A program made the position numbers and the translations under genes. The notes below the pieces were generated by a model. It searched no databases. It saw only the letters and a list, made by a program, of their open reading frames with translations, and was not told the origin of the DNA. DNA of 64,000 nucleotides from Actinospica robiniae DSM 44927 (GTDB taxonomy: Bacteria > Actinomycetota > Actinomycetes > Streptomycetales > Catenulisporaceae): contig NZ_KI632511.1 in NCBI RefSeq assembly GCF_000504285.1, forward strand, positions 9,220,154 to 9,284,153. Direction: 5' to 3'. This document shows positions 36,484 to 45,248 of the stretch, one piece after another. Every line of letters begins with the position of its first letter. The stretch's first letter is position 1.

Positions 36484-37926
36484 ATGAGCACGTACGGCAT
36501 CAGCGCCTACCCCGACGTCCCGGCCATCGAGGCCAAGATCGCCGGCCTGACCGGCACTCCGATCAGGACCCTGACGCCTGAGCAGCTGGCCTCCTACCAC
36601 GAGTGGTACGAGAAGAACACGCCCGGCTCGAAGCAGGGCGCGGCCGAGGCCGAGGCCTACATCCCCGGCGGCGTGCAGCACAACCTCGCGCTCAACGACC
36701 CGTGGCCGCTCTCGATCACCCGGGCCGAGGGCGCCTACCTCTACGACGTAGACGACAACCGGTACATCGACTTCCTGCAGGCCGGCGGCCCGACCGTGCT
36801 CGGCTCCAACAACCCGGTCGTGCGCGAGGCAGTGCTCGAACTCCTCGGCCACTGCGGCCCGGTCACCGGCATGCTCCACCCCGCCGAGACCGCGCTGGCC
36901 AAGCTGATCCACGACTTCATGCCCGCCGTGCACAAGTTCCGCATGCTCGGCTCCGGCACCGAGGCCGTCATGGCGGCCATCCGGGCGGCGCGCGCCCACA
37001 CCGGCAAGCAGAACATCATCAAGGTCGGCGGCGCCTACCACGGCTGGAGCGACCAGGTCGTCTTCGGCCTGCGCATCCCCGGCTCCGGCCCGCTGGAAGC
37101 CGCCGGCATCCCCGCGCCCGCCTACTCCGGCACCTCCGAGACCGCCCCCGGCGACCTCGGGGCGCTGCGCGCCCGGCTGACCGCGAACGCCGAGAACGGT
37201 GGCACCGCGGCCGTCCTGCTCGAGCCGGTCGGCCCGGAGTCCGGCACCCACCCGGCCCCGCTGGACTTCAACGCCGCCGTGCGCGAACTGTGCGACGAGT
37301 TCGGCGCCCTGCTCGTCTTCGACGAGGTGGTCACCGGATTCCGCCTCGGCATGGGCGGGGCCCAGGGCTACTACGGGGTCACCCCCGACCTGACCGTCTT
37401 CGGCAAGTGCGTGGCCGGCGGCTACCCGGCCGCGGGCGGCGTCGGCGGCCGCGAGGAGGTCATGGGCGCCTTCACCGGCGGCCTGACCGCGGCCGGCCAG
37501 CGCGCGCTCACCGGCGGAACGCTCTCGGCCAACCCGCTCTCCTGCACGGCCGGCTACCACACCCTGCTCGAGATGGACCGGCTCGACGCGCCCGCCAAGG
37601 CGGGTGCGGCCGGCGACCGGCTGCGCGCGGGCCTGGACGGGCTGATCGCCAAGTACGCACTGCCGTACGTCACCTACAACTTCGGCTCGATCGTCCACCT
37701 GCACACCTCCGGCGTGCTGCACCTGCGCCTGGACGACCCGGAGTTCTTCGACAAGCTCGGCCCGCGGCTGAAGATGCTCGGCCACATGTCGATGGCCTTC
37801 GCCGCCGAGGGCGTGGTCACCCTGGCCGGCTCGCGCATCTACACCTCGATGGCCGACACCGACGAAGTGATCGACGACGCCGTGGCCGCCTTCGACCGCG
37901 TCTTCGCACAGATCCCCGCCGCCTGA
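36484..37926 (+). CDS. Class III aminotransferase, glutamate-1-semialdehyde aminomutase-like
   Basis: A 480-aa fold-type I PLP protein. PLP binds Lys308 in VFGKCVAGGYPAAGGVGG; the pyridine-N Asp is in LLVFDEVVTGFRLGMGGAQGYYG; other marks are LNDPWPLSITRAEGAYLYDVDDNRYIDFLQAGGPTVLGSNNP and RMLGSGTEAVMAAIRAARAHTGKQNIIKVGGAYHGW. The pattern is that of GSA aminomutase relatives, but a heme-type hemL is usually in a tetrapyrrole locus, so here a different alpha-amino or amino-sugar substrate is likely. It overlaps the kinase start by 1 base. ATG start, with GGGACG and GAGG upstream. Confidence 0.85.
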   Translation: MSTYGISAYPDVPAIEAKIAGLTGTPIRTLTPEQLASYHEWYEKNTPGSKQGAAEAEAYIPGGVQHNLALNDPWPLSITRAEGAYLYDVDDNRYIDFLQAGGPTVLGSNNPVVREAVLELLGHCGPVTGMLHPAETALAKLIHDFMPAVHKFRMLGSGTEAVMAAIRAARAHTGKQNIIKVGGAYHGWSDQVVFGLRIPGSGPLEAAGIPAPAYSGTSETAPGDLGALRARLTANAENGGTAAVLLEPVGPESGTHPAPLDFNAAVRELCDEFGALLVFDEVVTGFRLGMGGAQGYYGVTPDLTVFGKCVAGGYPAAGGVGGREEVMGAFTGGLTAAGQRALTGGTLSANPLSCTAGYHTLLEMDRLDAPAKAGAAGDRLRAGLDGLIAKYALPYVTYNFGSIVHLHTSGVLHLRLDDPEFFDKLGPRLKMLGHMSMAFAAEGVVTLAGSRIYTSMADTDEVIDDAVAAFDRVFAQIPAA

Positions 37927-39563
37927 TGCCCCCTCATCCAGAGCAGGTCGACGCCGACTCCGGCCCGCTGGTGCTCGGCGTCGACCTGGGCACCGGCGGG
38001 CTGCGCACCGCCCTGGCCACCGCGCGCGGCGCGATCCTCGCCGTCGCGCGGCGCGACCTGACCACCCGGCTGCTGCCCGGCGGCGGCGCGGAACAGGATC
38101 CGGACGACTGGTGGCGGGCCACCGCCGAGACCGTCAGGGAACTGATCAAGGCGCATCCGGAGGCCGCCGGGCGGATCAAGGCACTGTGCTTCTCCACCCA
38201 GTGGGGCGGCACCGTGCCCGCGGCGGAGGACGGCACCCCGGTCCACCCCGCCCTGATCTGGATGGACGCCCGCGGCGCCCGCTACGCCCAGGCCGCGACC
38301 GGTGCCGCCGTCACCGTCCCCGGCACCGGCTACGGCGCGCGGAAGCTGCGCACCTGGCTGGTCAAGACCGGCGGCGTGCCCACCCGCAGCGGAAAGGACC
38401 CGGTCGGCCAGACCCTCTGGCTGCGCCGCGAGCGCCCCGAGGCGTTCCAGGCCGCCCGCTACCTGCTCGACGTCCCCGAGTACCTCACCCTGCGCGCCAG
38501 CGGCCGGGCCGCCGCGGCCCGCGACACCGCCGTGCTGCGCTGGGCCACCGACACCCGCGACCCGGCCACGCTGGCCTGGGACGGGCAGCTCGCCCGGATG
38601 GGCGGCCTCGATACGGCGAAGCTGCCCGAGCAGGTCCCCGCGGCCACCGTCGTCGGCACCCTCACCGCGCAAGCCGCGGAGGACCTGGGCCTGCCGACGA
38701 GCGTGCAGGTCGTCGCCGGCACCGGCGACACGACCGCGGCCGCCCTCGGCGCCGGCGCCGTCCGGGACTACCAGCCGCACCTGTACGTCGGGACCAGCGC
38801 GTGGCTCTCCTGCCACGTCCCGAGTAAGAAGACCGACGTCCGGCGCAACATCGCCTCGCTCCCGGCCGCCGTCCCGGGACGCTACTGGGTCGCCACGGTC
38901 CAGGACGTCGCCGGCCGCGCCGTCGACTGGCTGATCGAGAACGTGCTCGACGACCCCGACCACCCCCGCTCGCCGGAAGCGCTCGACCGCCTCACCCGGC
39001 TCGCCGCCACGGCGCCCGCCGGCGCGAACGGCGTCGTGTTCGCCCCCTGGCTCAACGGCGAGCGCACCCCCGTCGACGACCCGTCGCTGCGCGGCGCCTG
39101 GTTCAACCTGTCCCTCTCGACCAGCCGGGCGGACCTGGCCCGAGCCGTGTTCGAAGGCATCGCGCTCAACACGAAGTGGATGCTCGACGCCGTCGAGCAC
39201 TTCACCGGCCACACCGGTCCGGGCGGCCTCGGCCCGATCCGGTTCATCGGCGGCGGCGCGTCCTCGACTCTGTGGTGCCAGGCGATGGCCGACATCCTCG
39301 ACCGCCCCATCGACCAGGTCGCCGAGCCGCAGCTGGCCAACGTCCGCGGTGCCGCCCTGCTCGCCGGCGTCGCCCTCGGCGAGGTGACGTGGGATCAGAT
39401 CCCCGGCCTCGTCGAGATCGCCGCGCGCTACGAGCCGAACCCGGCCCACCGCGAGCGTTACGACGAGGCCTACGCCGCCCTGCTCGCCCACCACAAGGCG
39501 CACCGGAAGCTGTACGCACGGCTGAACCCGCCGTTCGAGTCCCCGGCCACCCGGGCCGACTGA
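37926..39563 (+). CDS. FGGY-family carbohydrate kinase (xylulokinase-like)
   Basis: A 545-aa sugar kinase of the FGGY type: VLGVDLGTGGLRTALATARGAILA (ATP phosphate 1), STQWGGTVPAAEDGTPVHPALIWMDARG, LWLRRERPEAFQAARYLLDVPEYLTLRASGR, VVAGTGDTTAAALGAGA (phosphate 2) and RFIGGGASSTLWCQAMADILDRPI (adenosine). It is about 40-60 residues longer than the shortest xylulokinases. It would phosphorylate a ketose or polyol and feed the aldolase. Coupled to the PLP gene through overlapping TGATG. The stop converges with the next gene after 6 bases. Confidence 0.88.
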   Translation: MPPHPEQVDADSGPLVLGVDLGTGGLRTALATARGAILAVARRDLTTRLLPGGGAEQDPDDWWRATAETVRELIKAHPEAAGRIKALCFSTQWGGTVPAAEDGTPVHPALIWMDARGARYAQAATGAAVTVPGTGYGARKLRTWLVKTGGVPTRSGKDPVGQTLWLRRERPEAFQAARYLLDVPEYLTLRASGRAAAARDTAVLRWATDTRDPATLAWDGQLARMGGLDTAKLPEQVPAATVVGTLTAQAAEDLGLPTSVQVVAGTGDTTAAALGAGAVRDYQPHLYVGTSAWLSCHVPSKKTDVRRNIASLPAAVPGRYWVATVQDVAGRAVDWLIENVLDDPDHPRSPEALDRLTRLAATAPAGANGVVFAPWLNGERTPVDDPSLRGAWFNLSLSTSRADLARAVFEGIALNTKWMLDAVEHFTGHTGPGGLGPIRFIGGGASSTLWCQAMADILDRPIDQVAEPQLANVRGAALLAGVALGEVTWDQIPGLVEIAARYEPNPAHRERYDEAYAALLAHHKAHRKLYARLNPPFESPATRAD

Positions 39564-39569
39564 GAACGA

Positions 39570-40064
39570 TCAGGTGACGACCAGGTCCAGGCTGCCGCCG
39601 TTGAACTCGACTCGGCACTGCAGGCTGCCGGTGCCGCTGCACCTGAGGTCCTGCGGATCGGTCGCGTCGATGTGCACGGTCCCCGGGGCCCCGGCGGACT
39701 GGTAGTCGGCGGTCGACGGATCAGTGGTCTGCACGAACGCGAGCGACCCGGCGAGTAGGAAGCGCGGGTATTCGGCGCCTTGCTGGCTTGTCCGCTCCAA
39801 CGCGAAGGGCGACCTGTTCGAGAGCCGGAACTGCACGAAAGGCGCACCCGCGCCGGGCAGGCCGTCGACGATGCCGTCGTCGTCCGCGTTGTAGACGTTT
39901 CCATCGATGTGCTGGTACGTCTGGTTGATGATGATGCCGTTGTTGAAGCCCGGGCCGGCGTCGTGCCCCGCCGCGGAGGCGTCGGCGAAGGCAGTGCCGG
40001 GGATGCTCACGAGCGCGGCTGCGGCGAGGAGGGCGAAGGCGGCGCTGCGAGGTGTGCGGATCAC
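39570..40064 (-). CDS. Secreted hypothetical protein
   Basis: A 164-aa protein with a clear Sec signal peptide: basic MIRTPRSAA, hydrophobic FALLAAAALVSIPGT, cleavage probably after AFA near residue 27. The mature part is small, polar and beta-rich: GFNNGIIINQTYQHIDGNVYNADDDGIVDG, FVQFRLSNRSPFALERTSQ and CSGTGSLQCRVEFNGGSLDLVVT, with two Cys near the end that may form a disulphide. No domain is recognised. ATG at 40064 with GGAAGGAAA upstream. Its promoter lies in the 185-base divergent gap with the next gene. Confidence 0.8.
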   Translation of the reverse strand: MIRTPRSAAFALLAAAALVSIPGTAFADASAAGHDAGPGFNNGIIINQTYQHIDGNVYNADDDGIVDGLPGAGAPFVQFRLSNRSPFALERTSQQGAEYPRFLLAGSLAFVQTTDPSTADYQSAGAPGTVHIDATDPQDLRCSGTGSLQCRVEFNGGSLDLVVT

Positions 40065-40249
40065 GGGTTTTCCTTCCGTCGGAAGTAAGGCATGAGCCCG
40101 CTCGGAGACTGGGAGCCGGCGTCCGGCCGCCTGCGGAGCCTCACCCCCGTGAGTGGTGTCATTGCGCCGAACGCACCAGCAACCGGGCCGTCGATGCCGG
40201 CCCGGTTCAACTCAGGGCTTTAACCGCGTGCTCGCAGTAGAGTGTTGCG

Positions 40250-40933
40250 ATGGAGATACCGGGCTATTGGCTGCGCGGACCTGAGCTGCGCCGGGACGAC
40301 GCGACGGTTTCGGCGGTCGATCGGTTCTTGGACCAGGCGCTCGAACAGGGCCCGGACCGTCCGATCGACTACACGCTCGACCTGCCGAAGTGGCAGTTCC
40401 TCTGCCACGCGATCGAGCGGGCGAACGTGGTCTTGCACGGCTCGGGGGATCCCGGCATCGACCTGTTCGAGCCCCGTCAGGCGGCCGACTCTCTGGAATT
40501 CAGCAATCGCTGCGCCGTCTACGCCGCGGCCGACGGCATCTGGCCGGTGTATTTCGCGATCCTGGACCGCGCGCGTCATCCGATGCTGCTGTGCAACGCC
40601 GCCGTCCGGCTGGGTTCGGGGGACGAGGAGCTCAGCGGCCCGTACTACTTCTTCTCCATCACGGACACGGCCCTGCAACGCCGGCCGTGGCGGACCGGGA
40701 CGGTGTATCTGCTGTCTGCGGACGGGTTCGAGCACCAGCCGCCGTTCGCCGTCGGCGACGCCTACGCGCACGTCGCCCAAGCGGCCTGTCCCGTGCCCGT
40801 CAAACCGCTGGCCAAGCTCGCGGTCGGCCCGGAGGATTTCCCGTTCCTGGCCGAGATCCGCGGTCATCGAGACGAGCAGCTGCAGGCGCGCATCGCCGCG
40901 GACCCCGGCGGCTTTCCGTGGGTGGAGGAGTGA
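40250..40933 (+). CDS. Conserved hypothetical protein
   Basis: A 227-aa cytoplasmic protein. The conserved-looking segment is LPKWQFLCHAIERANVVLHGSGDPGIDLFEPRQAADSLEFSNRCAVYAAADGIWPVYFAILDRARHPMLL, followed by SGPYYFFSITDTALQRRPWRTGTVYLLSADGFEHQPPF. I know this pattern from unnamed bacterial proteins of similar length; it may be a small-molecule or nucleotide-binding fold, but no catalytic motif is evident. Start ATG; GAGTGTTGCG upstream is a poor ribosome site. It is a single gene, followed by a convergent DUF6204 gene. Confidence 0.65.
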   Translation: MEIPGYWLRGPELRRDDATVSAVDRFLDQALEQGPDRPIDYTLDLPKWQFLCHAIERANVVLHGSGDPGIDLFEPRQAADSLEFSNRCAVYAAADGIWPVYFAILDRARHPMLLCNAAVRLGSGDEELSGPYYFFSITDTALQRRPWRTGTVYLLSADGFEHQPPFAVGDAYAHVAQAACPVPVKPLAKLAVGPEDFPFLAEIRGHRDEQLQARIAADPGGFPWVEE

Positions 40934-40972
40934 CGCGGACGCGTCATCCCCTCCCGTGGTTTTGAGGCCGCG

Positions 40973-41326
40973 TCAGGAGTTGCGGGCGTCGCGCTTCTGA
41001 CGCTTGCTGAGAGCGGCCTGCGAGAGGTCTTCGGCCTGCGACTTGAGGTCCTTGTAGGCGTACCCGCGGGAGTCCAGCCACGCGCGGGCGGCGGTCTCGG
41101 CCCGCTCGGCGGCGGCGAGGATGTCCTCTTCGTCGACGCCTGAGTCCTGGAACCGGAAGGTGAACGCCGGGCGGGCGGCGATGTCGTAGCTCAGGTGGCC
41201 TTCGGCGGTGTACGCGGCGCTGAAGATGTCGTGGTCGGCGGCTTCGGCCAGCAGTTCGGCACGCTGCTCGGGGGTCAGCGCCTGGAACGAGCCGCGGACG
41301 GTGATGCGGAAGGTGCGAGTGGTCAC
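40973..41326 (-). CDS. DUF6204 family protein
   Basis: A 117-aa protein matching the actinobacterial DUF6204 pattern: TRTFRITVRGSFQALTPEQRAELLAEAADHDIFSAAYTAEGHLSYDIAARPAFTFRFQDSGVDEEDILAAAERAETAARAWLDSRGYAYKDLKSQAEDLSQAALSKRQKR. It is an acidic cytoplasmic alpha/beta protein with a basic C-terminus and no known role. Start at the ATG, GTG further upstream absent; no strong ribosome site. It converges with the hypothetical gene at 40250. Confidence 0.85.
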   Translation of the reverse strand: MTTRTFRITVRGSFQALTPEQRAELLAEAADHDIFSAAYTAEGHLSYDIAARPAFTFRFQDSGVDEEDILAAAERAETAARAWLDSRGYAYKDLKSQAEDLSQAALSKRQKRDARNS

Positions 41327-41443
41327 CGCGTGATCGTAGCCGGGTTCGGCGCCCCGCTCACCGGGTTTTGCGCCCGGTCGGCTGGCTGGCTGATCGGTCT
41401 ACCGGCCCGCCGGCGGTCCTCGGAGCTCCGCTGCTTGTTCCCG

Positions 41444-42175
41444 TCAGCGCGCGGCGAGGTTGGCGAGGTAGAGCCGCAGCAGGGTTTTGAGCTCGGCCAG
41501 CACCGCCTCGTCGCCGCCGGGCGCGCGGCCGAAGGCGAACTGGAGCAGGACGTCTGCGACCCGGACCGCCACCTGCGCGTCGAGGTCGAGTTCGGGGCCG
41601 TCGGCGAGTATCCCGCGCGCCACCAGGATGCGCCGGACGCCGGCGGCGATGGCGAGGTTGTTCGCCTCGTCGGCGCGGGCGAGTTCGGGGGACAGGTGCC
41701 GGCCGGACCACAGTGCGACGTAGCCGGGGCGGGAGCGGTAGAGGTCGGCGAACTCGTCCACCAGCCTGCCGACCGGGTCGGCCCAGCCGCCGCCCTTGGT
41801 GCTGCCGCCGTCGCCGCTCTCCACGACCGCGTCGACGCCGTGCTCGGCGGCGTACGCCTCGGCGTCGGCCACCAGCGCTTCGATCGCGACGTCGAACTCG
41901 CCGATGTACCCGCGCGCGAGCGCGTCGACCACGGCCGCCTTGTCCGGGAAGAACTGGTAGATCGAGCCGACCGGGACGGCCGCCTCCTGCGCGATCCGGC
42001 GGACCGTGAGCGCCTCGAAGCCCTCGGTCGAGAGGATCTCGTCCGCCGCCGCGAGGATCTGCGCCACCCGCGCCCGCGAACGGGCCTGGCGCGGTTCGCG
42101 CCGCACCCGCGGTTCGGCACCCCCGCTGCCGGCGCCCGGCGCCTTGACCGTCCGCGTTCCCGTGGCCGTCACCAC
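41444..42175 (-). CDS. TetR-family transcriptional regulator
   Basis: A 243-aa regulator. The N-terminal HTH is [50 protein letters not shown] (about residues 37-86). The C-terminal helical ligand domain includes [33 protein letters not shown] and [34 protein letters not shown]. It is divergent from the peptide deformylase with the start codons about 90 bases apart. The GTG GTG pair at 42175/42172 is the likely start (GGAAGGCG upstream); the frame is open to 42250 but that would overlap the promoter area. Confidence 0.87.
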   Translation of the reverse strand: MVTATGTRTVKAPGAGSGGAEPRVRREPRQARSRARVAQILAAADEILSTEGFEALTVRRIAQEAAVPVGSIYQFFPDKAAVVDALARGYIGEFDVAIEALVADAEAYAAEHGVDAVVESGDGGSTKGGGWADPVGRLVDEFADLYRSRPGYVALWSGRHLSPELARADEANNLAIAAGVRRILVARGILADGPELDLDAQVAVRVADVLLQFAFGRAPGGDEAVLAELKTLLRLYLANLAAR

Positions 42176-42264
42176 CCCACCGCCTTCCGGCCCGTTTTCC
42201 CAATACACCGCACCGTGAACGATACTGGGTAGCGGCACCCACGGAAGCACAAGGCACTACACCC

Positions 42265-42945
42265 GTGCCCGAAAGGCAGGCGACGCACCTCATGGCCGGC
42301 GAGACTCCCACCCAGCAGCTGCGCGTGCGCGTGCAGGGTCAGAGCGTCGAGGACTACCCCGCCCGGGCCCCCGAGGCCGCGACGGGCGAGGTCCTGCGCG
42401 TGACCGAGGCGGGCGAGGAGATCCTGCACCGCGGGCTCGCGCCGGTGACCGAGGCGATGTACGGCACCGAGCCGCTCCGGCAGCTGATCGCCGACATGTT
42501 CGCCACGATGTACGTGGCCGAGGGCGTGGGCCTGGCCGCCAACCAGGTCGACGTCGACCTGCGGGTGTTCGTCTACGACTGCCCGGACGGCGACGGCGAG
42601 CGGCACGTCGGCCACATCTGCAACCCGGTGGTGGACGAGCTGCCGGCCGGCTCCCGGGTGCTGGACGAGGACGACGAGGGCTGCCTGTCGGTCCCCGGCC
42701 CGTACAAGACCGTCGCCCGGCCGGACCACGCGGTCGTGCGCGGCACCGACTGGGAGGGCAGGGAGCTCGTGATCGAGGGCCACGGCTACTTCGCCCGCTG
42801 CCTGCAGCACGAGACCGACCACCTCAACGGCTACCTCTACATCGACCGGCTGCCCACCCGGGCCCGCAAGGACGCGCTCAAGCAGATGCAGAAGATGCGC
42901 GACGAGGTCATGGCCAAGCGGGCGGCGAACGCCTCCGCCCGCTGA
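42265..42945 (+). CDS. def: Peptide deformylase
   Basis: Removes the N-formyl group from new proteins. All three metal-enzyme motifs are present: [11 protein letters not shown] (about residue 92), [14 protein letters not shown] (Cys ligand) and [17 protein letters not shown] (two His ligands and catalytic Glu). At 226 aa it is longer than E. coli Def owing to an N-terminal tail of about 40 residues, a feature of some actinobacterial paralogues. The GTG at 42265 is used; an ATG at 42292 would shorten the tail by 9 residues and is also possible. Confidence 0.93.
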   Translation: MPERQATHLMAGETPTQQLRVRVQGQSVEDYPARAPEAATGEVLRVTEAGEEILHRGLAPVTEAMYGTEPLRQLIADMFATMYVAEGVGLAANQVDVDLRVFVYDCPDGDGERHVGHICNPVVDELPAGSRVLDEDDEGCLSVPGPYKTVARPDHAVVRGTDWEGRELVIEGHGYFARCLQHETDHLNGYLYIDRLPTRARKDALKQMQKMRDEVMAKRAANASAR

Positions 42946-42954
42946 GGAGTCGAG

Positions 42955-43050
42955 CACGGGGGCATCGGGCACGAGGCGAAGAGCCCGGGCCGCCGAGCCC
43001 GGAGGTTTCAAGCCCTGAGCACGCCGGACGTCGAACTCTGAGCCCCCGTG
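42955..43050. terminator. Nested inverted repeats between def and a polysaccharide deacetylase
   Basis: CACGGGGGC (42955-42963) is complementary to GCCCCCGTG (43042-43050), closing a 96-base segment that includes a small hairpin, CCGGGC/GCCCGG at 42985-43002. It lies between converging genes and may act as a weak bidirectional terminator. Confidence 0.4.
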
Positions 43051-43070
43051 AACCCTCCCCGCCGCGCGGG

Positions 43071-44168
43071 TCACATCGCGACGAAGTGGTAGCCCTTCTC
43101 CAGCAGCGCCGGTATGAAGATCTTCAGCGCGGCCACGGTGTTGGTGCGGACGCCGCCGCCGTCGTGCTCGAGGATGATCGAGTGGGCCCGGGTGTGGCTC
43201 ATGACGTTCTGCACGATCTGCTGCGTGTCCACGTGCTCGGTGTCCCAGTCGCGCGGGTCTACCGACCAGCCCACCGGGCGCAGGCTGCGGGCGGCGCAGG
43301 CCTGGAAGACGGCTTTGGACCAGTTGCCGTAGGGCGCGCGGAAGATCGTCGGGTGCTGATTCGCGTTCGCGAGCGCGTCGTTGCAGCGGTCGATCTCCGA
43401 GCACACCCGGGAGAACGTGTAGTGCGACAGATCGGCGTGGTCCCAGGTGTGGTTGGTCACCGTGTGGCCGGCCGCGGAGACCTCGCGCACCAAGGAGAGA
43501 TTCGCGCCGACCTGACGGCCGATCATGTTGAAGGTCGCCTTCACGCCGTGCTTCGCGAGCACCTCGAGCACCTGCGGCGTGTACGTCGGGTGCGGGCCGT
43601 CGTCCATGGTCAGGGCTATGCCCATGGGGCCGGCGTCGTCGACGTACCACTGCGGCGCGGTCGGCACCTTCACCCCGGGCGGCAGCCCGGGCGAGTGCGA
43701 GGGCGAGCCGGTGGACGACGGCGGCTGCGAGGCGGACGTGCTGCCCGCCTGCGAGGGCGAGCCGGCGTTGCCGGTCGGGGCGCCGGACGGGTGCGCGGGA
43801 CGGCTCTGCCCGGGCACGGCGGCCGTCGAACGGCCGGACCCGGGCGCGCTGGACCCGCCCGTGCCGGCGGCCGACGGCTTCAGCCAGTTGGGGCCGGGCC
43901 CGTCCACGGCGTACGCGCTGGCGACCCCGCCCGCTCCGAGCAGCGTGATCCCGCCCGCCGCGAACAGCACCCGGCGGCGGGTCGCCCGGCTTCGGCCCGG
44001 CTCCGCGCCCGGCCCGGCCGGGCCCGGGACGTACAGCGCGGTCTGGGCCAGCGGGTCCTCCGCCTCGAAGGGCTCGGAGGTCTCGGCTTGGCGCGGGACG
44101 CGCGGGGTCACCGCCTGGGTCTCGGCCTCGGGGTCGGCGTCCGGACGCCAGTCTCGTTCGTCTCTCAC
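43071..44168 (-). CDS. Membrane-anchored polysaccharide deacetylase (CE4)
   Basis: A 365-aa protein: cytoplasmic Asp/Glu-rich N-terminus (1-60), basic RATRRR, TM helix about 67-87, a Ser/Pro/Gly-rich linker (90-165) and an extracellular NodB domain. Motifs: TMDDGPHP (1), NHTWDHADL (2, His pair), RAPYGNWS (3), WSVDPRDWD (4) and IILEHDGGG (5, His). It would deacetylate N-acetylglucosamine in peptidoglycan or a wall polymer. All five catalytic motifs look intact. The stop is GC-hairpin-flanked at 42955-43050. The start at 44168 has GGTGTGAGAG upstream. Confidence 0.9.
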   Translation of the reverse strand: MRDERDWRPDADPEAETQAVTPRVPRQAETSEPFEAEDPLAQTALYVPGPAGPGAEPGRSRATRRRVLFAAGGITLLGAGGVASAYAVDGPGPNWLKPSAAGTGGSSAPGSGRSTAAVPGQSRPAHPSGAPTGNAGSPSQAGSTSASQPPSSTGSPSHSPGLPPGVKVPTAPQWYVDDAGPMGIALTMDDGPHPTYTPQVLEVLAKHGVKATFNMIGRQVGANLSLVREVSAAGHTVTNHTWDHADLSHYTFSRVCSEIDRCNDALANANQHPTIFRAPYGNWSKAVFQACAARSLRPVGWSVDPRDWDTEHVDTQQIVQNVMSHTRAHSIILEHDGGGVRTNTVAALKIFIPALLEKGYHFVAM

Positions 44169-44270
44169 ACCCGTTATGACGCCTGAACCGGCGGCCGGGT
44201 TGAGGAAACTTCAGAAGATTTTCACCTGAGGGTGACTCAGTAATATCTCGGCGTCGCCGCGTTCCCTCAT

Positions 44271-45176
44271 TCAGTCCAGTGATGCCCGCACGACGGCCGC
44301 GGCGGCGAGGTCGAGCGAGGCGTGGCCGGTCGACTTGTACGCGGTGATCTCCCGCTCGTCGCGCCGGCCCGGGTGCGAGCCGTCGAGGACCGCGCCGATC
44401 AGCGTGACCCGCTCGGGATCGACTCCCTGCAGCTCGTAGGCGCCGGCGGGCGGGGCGCTGGTGGCCACGCCCGGCCACTCGGCGAACAGCGACGCCGCCG
44501 CGATGGTCTCCGCATCCAGTTCAGGGCCCTGCGACCCGCCGACGGAGCCGACGTGCGTGCCGGGGGCGAGCCACGCCGCGCGCACGACCGGCTGCTGCGC
44601 GCCGGTGCAGCACAGCACCGCCTCGGCCGCCCGCGCGCCCGCCTCGATCGACGGCGCCACGGCCACTCCGTACTGCTCGGCCAGCGCCGCGGCCCGGTCC
44701 TGGTCGCGTCCGGCCACGGCCACCTCCCAGCGCTCGTCCCCGGCCAGCAACTCCAGCTGTGCCCGCGCCTGCGCGCCGTTGCCGACCACCAGCACGCGGC
44801 GGGCGTCCGGGCGGGCCAGCGCGCGCAGCGCCACCGTGGCCGACGCGGCGGTGCGCGCGGCGGTGAGCGGCTCGGCGTCGAGGATGGCGAGGGGCCGGCC
44901 GTCATGCTCGTCGAAGATCGCCACCAGGCCCTGGTGGCTGCTGCGCCCCGGGCGGGACGGGTCGTCGAACACGGCGATGAGCTTCGCGCCGAGTCCCACG
45001 CCCGGCACGTACCCGGGCATCGCGCCGAGCAGTCCGTGCTCGGCGAACGCGGCGATCCGCGCAGGCACCGAGGACCGGCCGGCGGCCACCGCTATCAGGG
45101 CCTTGGCCACCATCGCGGTCAGGGCCTCGCCGTCGGCGAGCGCCGCGCGCATCTCCTCGTGGCCCAGCACCGTCAT
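44271..45176 (-). CDS. Ornithine cyclodeaminase / mu-crystallin family protein
   Basis: A 301-aa NAD-binding protein: LGAMPGYVPGVGLGAKLIAVFDDPSRPGRSSHQGLVAIFDEHDGRPLAILDAEPLTAARTAASATVALRALAR, the Rossmann loop VLVVGNGAQARAQLELLAG, and GTHVGSVGGSQGPELDAETIAAAS. Family members cyclise ornithine to proline or reduce ketimines and pyrroline carboxylates. The Lys of AKLIAVF and the Asp in ELDAETI match the family. ATG at 45176 is preferred (GGAG 7-8 bases upstream); a GTG at 45239 lies near the stop of iclR, only 9 bases after it. It is the second gene of a minus-strand iclR unit. Confidence 0.85.
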   Translation of the reverse strand: MTVLGHEEMRAALADGEALTAMVAKALIAVAAGRSSVPARIAAFAEHGLLGAMPGYVPGVGLGAKLIAVFDDPSRPGRSSHQGLVAIFDEHDGRPLAILDAEPLTAARTAASATVALRALARPDARRVLVVGNGAQARAQLELLAGDERWEVAVAGRDQDRAAALAEQYGVAVAPSIEAGARAAEAVLCCTGAQQPVVRAAWLAPGTHVGSVGGSQGPELDAETIAAASLFAEWPGVATSAPPAGAYELQGVDPERVTLIGAVLDGSHPGRRDEREITAYKSTGHASLDLAAAAVVRASLD

Positions 45177-45248
45177 CCGCTCCACACTTGCCTCCAGGTT
45201 GATCTTCGGTTCATCCGGCGGGTCGGGCCCGCCGCTCACTTCCGGCGC

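Noticed and set aside
36603-37925. Frame preceding the FGGY kinase
   Set aside because: It is a shadow of the PLP gene; the kinase begins with the ATG at 37926.
42176-42250. Upstream extension of the TetR gene
   Set aside because: It would run through the divergent promoter toward def and has no family similarity; the GTG pair near 42175 is better supported.
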